Shown: in pieces, positions 59,844-64,000 of the stretch
How positions within the stretch are numbered: position 1 is the first letter of the stretch
Layout: every line of letters starts with the position of its first letter
Source: Flavobacteriia bacterium
Lineage (GTDB): Bacteria > Bacteroidota > Bacteroidia > Flavobacteriales > Weeksellaceae
DNA length: 64,000 bases
Reading direction: 5' to 3'
NCBI GenBank assembly: GCA_015999765.1
Contig: JAECQR010000007.1
Coordinates: 1-64,000, forward strand
The notes under the pieces: model-generated
Databases searched by the model: none
The model's input: the letters and a program-made list of their open reading frames with translations, nothing else
What the model was told of the DNA's origin: nothing
Translations under genes and position numbers: made by a program

Positions 59844-60641
59844 TCAATTTTCCCAAAAATACAAAAGAAATCTGTCTTTGCTCTTAAGCACGCTTCTTTT
59901 ATAGAGATTAATGCAGCTGCTGATAAAAAGAACCGTTGCTGCAATTATTGCAAAAATATAGACTGCTGAACCTGCCTCATTTGACTGCGAGATGGCGATA
60001 AATGCCCAGGCGCCGACAAAAGCGAAGAACGGTGCGTTTTTCTGCCATGTCATCATCAGGTGGATAACCGATGCGACTGTAATCATAATAATCGTCCACG
60101 TGCTCTCAGAAATTCCCCAGCCGTTCCAACCGATTTTATGAAGCCACGAAGCAGTCGCAACAATTAAGGCGACACTCATCCATCCGGCGTATATTTGAAA
60201 AGGAATATTAATTAGCCATTTTTCCGCGGTGCTGTTGTTATATTTTAAGGCTTGGAGTAAAATTTTGGTGAGGGAAACCATCGCAACCACTAAGATCAAG
60301 ACCGAAATTCCGCTGAAGCCGTAAAGCCAGACGACGATCCACGCGCAGTTAGCAATGCAGGATATTACGAACCACCAGCCCATGTTTTCTACAAAGTCAT
60401 CTGCTTCATTTTTGGCAGTATTAATTAAACTTCTTCCGGTGTAATAGACGAAGCCAAATAAAAGCAGGTAAATGAGGCCCCAAATGGAAAATGCATAACC
60501 TGAAGGAGTGATTAAGGTGTGATATTGATCGGAAACATTGCCGATGGTTTTCCCGTTGAAAATCCCTGTATTGCTGAGATAATTGAAAATAATGGTGAAA
60601 ATGAGCGAAAAGCCGTTGGCAACCTGTAGTGTTTTTTTCAT
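59844..60641 (-). CDS. Tryptophan-rich TspO/MBR-like membrane protein
   Basis: A 265-residue integral membrane protein with about eight helices and a high Trp content (FSIWGLIYLLLF, GWWFVISCIANCAWIVVWLYG, QIYAGWMSVAL). TPSGYAFSIWGLIY and the NxxW helices are the TspO/MBR tryptophan-rich sensory protein signatures, though the protein is longer than classical TspO (~160 aa), placing it in the extended subgroup. Possible ligand: porphyrins or sterol-like molecules. Confidence 0.76.
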   Translation of the reverse strand: MKKTLQVANGFSLIFTIIFNYLSNTGIFNGKTIGNVSDQYHTLITPSGYAFSIWGLIYLLLFGFVYYTGRSLINTAKNEADDFVENMGWWFVISCIANCAWIVVWLYGFSGISVLILVVAMVSLTKILLQALKYNNSTAEKWLINIPFQIYAGWMSVALIVATASWLHKIGWNGWGISESTWTIIMITVASVIHLMMTWQKNAPFFAFVGAWAFIAISQSNEAGSAVYIFAIIAATVLFISSCINLYKRSVLKSKDRFLLYFWEN

Positions 60642-60715
60642 GGCGCGGAATTTAATTTTAACTCGTGCATCTTCACGACTGTTTTTACATGCAAGAAAAA
60701 ATTATTCCAAATATC

Positions 60716-61831
60716 TTATCGATAGTTTTTCCACCATTTTTCGTACTCTTTCAAATCATCTTCCCAGTTGACTTTTTCCCCGATTTTTGGGGTGATGATT
60801 CGAAGATTTTCGGTATTCAGTTGGATAATTTTATCGAGGGGTTCTTTCCATGAATGATTTGCGAGGGCGAATTTCGAATTATGAACCGGGATCATTCTTT
60901 TCGCATTAAGTTCTTTCATCGCTTTGATGTTTTCTCCCGGCATAAAGTGAATATACCGCCAATCCCTGTTATACTGGCCATTTTCAAGAATAGCGAGATC
61001 GAAGCTCCCAAATTTATCGCCGATCTTTTTATAATGATCATCGTAACCGCTGTCGCCGCCGATATAAATTCTCTGTTTTGGAGTTTCAAAAACGAAACTT
61101 GCCCAAATTGCCTGGTCACGCTTAAAACCACGTCCGGAAAAATGTCTTGCAGGTTCGCAATAGACTTTAAAACCGTTCCCTAAATCCGAACTTTCGTTCC
61201 AGTCGAGTTCAATAAGTTTTTTAGGATCGTAACCCCAGTATTCCAGATGTTCGCCGGTTCCAAGACCTGTAATCACTTTTTTAACTTTAGGAATGAGCTT
61301 TTTCACGGTTTCGTAATCCAGATGATCCCAGTGATCATGCGAAATGATCAGATAATCAAGCTCCGGAATATCGTCAGTGGTGTACAGATCAGATCCTTCA
61401 AAAGCTTTGGTTGTAAAGGTAAAAGGCGACGCGTTTCCGCTGAAAACCGGATCAACAAGGATTTTTTTGCCATTGATCTGGATAAAGTAAGAAGAGTGCC
61501 CCATCCAGATGTAGGCGTTTTCGTCTGGACTCAGATTTTTTAAATCAGTTTTGGTAAAACTGAATTTCTGAGAAGGTCTGAGATTTTCTTTCTTTCCGAA
61601 AAGAAACCTGAACATCACTTCCGGCATTGAGGTGTCTTCTGCAAGCTGAGGTGTTTTATTGAGATTATCAAACTTTCCGTTTTTGTAATGCGGCGATTTC
61701 TGTATTCTTTCCATCCGTTCTCCAGACGGGCTTTTTCCGAATTTCGGATGCTTCATCACCAGATAAGTTGCGGTGGCAAGAACCGCGAGCAGAAAAAGTA
61801 TGATAATCATAAGGTTTTTTAAAATCTTCAT
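60716..61831 (-). CDS. MBL-fold metal-dependent hydrolase (NAPE-PLD-like)
   Basis: A 371-residue protein with an N-terminal membrane anchor (ILKNLMIIILFLLAVLATATYLVM). The metallo-beta-lactamase motif SHDHWDHLD (HxHxDH) is followed by CEPARHFSGRG and IGGDSGYDDHY, the second metal-site residues, and IPVHNSKFALANHSW near the end. GHSSYFIQINGKKILVDPVFS is typical of the NAPE-PLD/UlaG-like branch. It is likely a membrane-facing phosphodiesterase; substrate unknown. Confidence 0.85.
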   Translation of the reverse strand: MKILKNLMIIILFLLAVLATATYLVMKHPKFGKSPSGERMERIQKSPHYKNGKFDNLNKTPQLAEDTSMPEVMFRFLFGKKENLRPSQKFSFTKTDLKNLSPDENAYIWMGHSSYFIQINGKKILVDPVFSGNASPFTFTTKAFEGSDLYTTDDIPELDYLIISHDHWDHLDYETVKKLIPKVKKVITGLGTGEHLEYWGYDPKKLIELDWNESSDLGNGFKVYCEPARHFSGRGFKRDQAIWASFVFETPKQRIYIGGDSGYDDHYKKIGDKFGSFDLAILENGQYNRDWRYIHFMPGENIKAMKELNAKRMIPVHNSKFALANHSWKEPLDKIIQLNTENLRIITPKIGEKVNWEDDLKEYEKWWKNYR

Positions 61832-62002
61832 CTTATTTTAGACAGTTTTAATGGTTTAAAATAAAACTGTGCGCACGAATTTTACTTTATAAATGGCTGC
61901 AAATGTAACCGAAAATTAAGGAAATGAATAAAATCATGGTAATAATTTTATCTATCACTGAAATAAATGTTAACTTTAATACCATCAAAAAAATCTAAGA
62001 TT

Positions 62003-62428
62003 ATGCACGAAAATGTTGTCATTAAACAAAGAGTGAATGCGCCCGTAGAAAAGGTATGGAACGCTTTGACCGATAAAGCGCAGATGAAGGAATGGTATTT
62101 TGATATCCCGGATTTTGAACTGGGACTTCACAAAGAGTTCAATTTTTATGAACCCGGCGAGGAAAAAAGGTTTCATCATCATGGGGAAATTCTGGAGGTG
62201 ATTCCGAATGAGAAATTTAAGCATACCTGGTCTTACCCGGAAATTTCTAAGGAGAAAACAATTGTAAGATGGGAATTGGAGGAAGAAAATGGGGGAACAG
62301 TTATTACCCTCACGCACAAGGGTCTGGAGAATTTCAGTCATTTAGGCAAAGATTTCCAGAAAGAAAGTTTCGAAAACGGATGGACCGATATTGTGGGTCA
62401 GAGTTTAAAAGAATTTATAGAAAAATAG
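62003..62428 (+). CDS. SRPBCC/AHSA1-like protein
   Basis: A 141-residue START-like helix-grip protein. VVIKQRVNAPVEKVWNALTDKAQMKEWYF is the typical AHSA1 start, and the C-terminal helix ENGWTDIVGQSLKEFIEK completes the fold. The upstream in-frame ATG at 61967 lacks homology-like sequence, so the ATG at 62003 is preferred. Binds an unknown hydrophobic ligand or acts in stress. Terminator follows. Confidence 0.86.
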   Translation: MHENVVIKQRVNAPVEKVWNALTDKAQMKEWYFDIPDFELGLHKEFNFYEPGEEKRFHHHGEILEVIPNEKFKHTWSYPEISKEKTIVRWELEEENGGTVITLTHKGLENFSHLGKDFQKESFENGWTDIVGQSLKEFIEK

Positions 62429-62445
62429 GTTAATATTGATTGAGG

Positions 62446-62471
62446 AAACACGCTGTGAGGCGTGTTTTTTT
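62446..62471 (+). terminator. Terminator of the SRPBCC gene
   Basis: Stem AAACACGC/GCGTGTTT with a 6-nt loop followed by T-run (62446-62471). Confidence 0.84.
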
Positions 62472-62563
62472 GTGGAAGGAACTTCAAATCCGGAAAGATA
62501 ACTGAATTGTCTGTTCGAAAAATAGTTTAGGGAAATTTTTGAGAAGAATAAGGTAGAGAAGTT

Positions 62564-62655
62564 CTAGCCCCGATGGAACGGTATGTTTGAGCTTTTCAGC
62601 GCGGCGGCGCAGCCGTCGCGCTGAAAAGCGAGTAGTGACAGCGGGACGGGTCTCA
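62564..62655 (-). repeat. Dispersed hairpin repeat, copy C
   Basis: 92 bp, inverted relative to copies A and B. 18-bp stem (62591-62608 with 62612-62629, one G-T pair), core CAGCGCGGCGGC, triloop GCA. Flanks read on the minus strand: ACCCGTCCCGCTGTCACTAC on the left, GCTCAAACATACCGTT...CATCGGGGCTAG on the right. Lies between the convergent SRPBCC and tatC genes. Confidence 0.88.
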
Positions 62656-62687
62656 GAAAGAAACGAAAACCGTGTTGCTTCTCATAA

Positions 62688-63509
62688 TTACTGTTCTGCA
62701 GGTACCTGCGATCTGTCCTGAACTTTTTTGTAAGTATAAGCGCTCATCATGATACTGAATTCATACAGTAAAAGCAGCGGAAATGCAGCCATAAGCATAC
62801 TTAAAACATCTGCCGGAGTAATGATCGCAGCGACAACCATAATTAAAACAATTGCATGTCGGCGGTAAGTGCGCATAAATTGGGGAGTAAGAATTCCGAT
62901 GGTCGTCAGAAAATAAACGATTACGGGAAACAAAAACACAATGCCCATACCCAGTACAACCTGCATGAATAAAGTGGTGTAATCGCTAAGATCGAAAAGC
63001 TGGGTAATGGAATCGGAAATGGTAAATAAGAGTCCGAAATTAATCGCAAAAGGAAGAATCAGGAAGTATCCGCACAGAATCCCTACCAGAAAAAGTATCC
63101 ACACAAAATTAATCATGAAGACTGAGTTTTTTCTTTCGTTCGGGTGAAGGGCCGGAGAAATAAAGCGCCAAAGTTCCCAAACAATATAAGGAAACGCCGC
63201 TACGATACCGCCAAAAATAGAAACCGACATCATCACATTAAACTGCTGGAAGAGCTTCTTCTGCTGTACCGCAAAATGATCAGGGAGCACAATACTGTTT
63301 TCTCCAATCAGTTCCCGTGAGAAATGGTTTACCACCCTGAATGTAAAGAAATCGTTTCTGGTAGGCCCGAAGAAAATATGGTCCATAATCCAGTTCACAT
63401 TAAATCCTACAACAATGGCACCTACGATAATGGCAATGATGGACCGGATCAGGTGTCCCCGCAGTTCGCCAATGTGTCCCCAAAAAGACATTTCTTTTCC
63501 TTCGCTCAT
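62688..63509 (-). CDS. tatC: Sec-independent protein translocase TatC
   Basis: A 273-residue protein with six membrane helices. MSFWGHIGELRGHLIRS is the conserved TatC N-terminus with the signal-peptide-binding Glu; FPYIVWELWRFISPALHPNERK is the first periplasmic/cytoplasmic loop signature. It is the core receptor of the twin-arginine translocase. No tatA gene is adjacent, so that partner must lie elsewhere. Downstream of the isomerase gene on the same strand, 135 bp after it. Confidence 0.94.
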   Translation of the reverse strand: MSEGKEMSFWGHIGELRGHLIRSIIAIIVGAIVVGFNVNWIMDHIFFGPTRNDFFTFRVVNHFSRELIGENSIVLPDHFAVQQKKLFQQFNVMMSVSIFGGIVAAFPYIVWELWRFISPALHPNERKNSVFMINFVWILFLVGILCGYFLILPFAINFGLLFTISDSITQLFDLSDYTTLFMQVVLGMGIVFLFPVIVYFLTTIGILTPQFMRTYRRHAIVLIMVVAAIITPADVLSMLMAAFPLLLLYEFSIMMSAYTYKKVQDRSQVPAEQ

Positions 63510-63570
63510 TTTAAAATTCTAGATTTGGAATTCAAGACTGCGAAATTACTGAAATATTGCCGAATACAGG

Positions 63571-63598
63571 AAACGGGCGAAACAATTTTCGCCCGTTT
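63571..63598. terminator. Strong hairpin between kdsD-like gene and tatC
   Basis: Perfect 12-bp stem AAACGGGCGAAA/TTTCGCCCGTTT with loop CAAT. The T-run is weak on both strands, so it may slow rather than fully stop transcription between the two leftward genes. Confidence 0.6.
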
Positions 63599-63644
63599 AT
63601 ATTGATCATTCGTTTTGTAAAAAACTGTTTTCCAGCAATCCTCT

Positions 63645-64000
63645 TTAATTAATGCCTTCGTCCAGAAGTCTGTGGATGTCGATGATTCCGTGGTATTTGC
63701 TATTGTCGGTTACAATCAGCTGCCCGATGTTCTTGTCTTTCAATATCTGCATAGCCTCTTTTGCAAGCGCATTTTTGTCGATACTTTTTGGGTTGCTGCT
63801 CATAATGTCTTTAGCCACAATTTTAGAAACATCCTGTTCGCTCAAGAGCATTCTCCTTAAATCTCCATCGGTAATTACTCCGGTGATTTCTTCTCCCTCT
63901 GTAACAACGGTGATTCCGTGCGAAGAACTACTCACAGAAATAATGATTTCCCTGATGTTTGCAGTGCTGGAAACCTGTGGCTTTTGTGAAGATAGAAACT
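63645..64000 (-). CDS. kdsD: KpsF/GutQ family arabinose-5-phosphate isomerase, CBS-domain end (5' part beyond window)
   Basis: Frame open to the right edge (118 residues visible) and ending at 63645. Two CBS-type repeats are visible: SSSHGITVVTEGEEITGVITDGDLRRML in outline, and AMQILKDKNIGQLIVTDNSKYHGIIDIHRLLDEGI in outline. This is the C-terminal pair of KpsF/KdsD enzymes that convert ribulose 5-phosphate to arabinose 5-phosphate for KDO synthesis. The SIS catalytic domain is outside the window. A GTG at 63935 is internal and is not the start. Confidence 0.85.
   Translation of the reverse strand, partial: FLSSQKPQVSSTANIREIIISVSSSSHGITVVTEGEEITGVITDGDLRRMLLSEQDVSKIVAKDIMSSNPKSIDKNALAKEAMQILKDKNIGQLIVTDNSKYHGIIDIHRLLDEGIN

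Noticed and set aside
63645-63935. Stand-alone 96-aa CBS protein starting with GTG at 63935
   Set aside because: The frame stays open to the window edge and reads like the end of a KpsF/GutQ isomerase; the GTG is an internal Val codon.

Overview
The window looks like a chromosomal segment of a Bacteroidota member of class Flavobacteriia, most like the Chryseobacterium/Kaistella group (Weeksellaceae). This rests on gene content (a secreted protease with a type IX secretion C-terminal domain, DUF3667, DUF1572, a 'SpecificRecomb' membrane protein, FadL/TodX-type porin), on upstream TAnnTTTG (-7) promoter motifs of the Bacteroidota type, on the near absence of Shine-Dalgarno sequences, and on moderate to low GC. 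No plasmid, phage, IS transposase or CRISPR array was seen.

Layout. 1-2.4 kb: an AT-rich, decayed accessory patch (an orphan PD-(D/E)XK nuclease running off the left edge, a LOG-family gene cut at its catalytic motif, a small winged-helix-like ORF, a startless DUF2461 remnant). 2.4-13 kb: higher-GC housekeeping genes (SPFH protein, M23 peptidase, gpsA, TrhA, mqo, DUF1684, mtaB, cysteine dioxygenase, DinB-like). 13-25.7 kb: DUF3667 protein, glucan phosphorylase, FAD oxidase, prfB, dedA, dnaJ-grpE, an Nramp metal transporter with a DtxR-like operator, an OmpA/DUF937 envelope protein, proS. 25.8-39 kb: a Tyr/Gly-rich lipoprotein plus FadL porin, ZIP transporter, methyltransferases, GT2, prmA, tRNA-Arg(ACG), a periplasmic binding lipoprotein, mtgA, a multispanning protein, DUF721-recF-UbiA-like. 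39-51 kb: a very large alpha-2-macroglobulin-like protein, a lipoprotein plus T9SS metalloprotease pair, a run of small secreted or DUF proteins, a VOC protein. 51-58.8 kb: one catechol/beta-ketoadipate operon (catB-catC-catA-pcaD-pcaIJ fusion-FUSC-pcaF) behind an AraC-type regulator. 58.8-64 kb: alpha/beta hydrolase, TspO-like, MBL hydrolase, SRPBCC, tatC, and the CBS end of an arabinose-5-phosphate isomerase.

How genes work together. The cat/pca cluster encodes conversion of catechol through cis,cis-muconate, muconolactone, 3-oxoadipate enol-lactone and 3-oxoadipate to succinyl-CoA and acetyl-CoA. The AraC-type gene lies immediately upstream, and two 21-bp-spaced direct repeats sit where an activator would bind. 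No catechol-producing oxygenase is in the window. dnaJ and grpE form a chaperone pair; recF sits with DUF721 as is common in this phylum.

The least explained signals are: (i) three copies of a ~92-bp dispersed intergenic repeat whose 16-18-bp GC-rich hairpin differs in sequence between copies but keeps its pairing, with conserved flanks and a T-run/A-run arrangement opposite to a terminator; (ii) a DtxR/IdeR-like palindrome overlapping the -7 box of the Nramp gene; (iii) tandem 21-bp-phased repeats in front of catB; (iv) several -7 boxes ending only 3-5 nt before the start codon, suggesting leaderless mRNAs; (v) a DnaJ with only two of four zinc-finger motifs.
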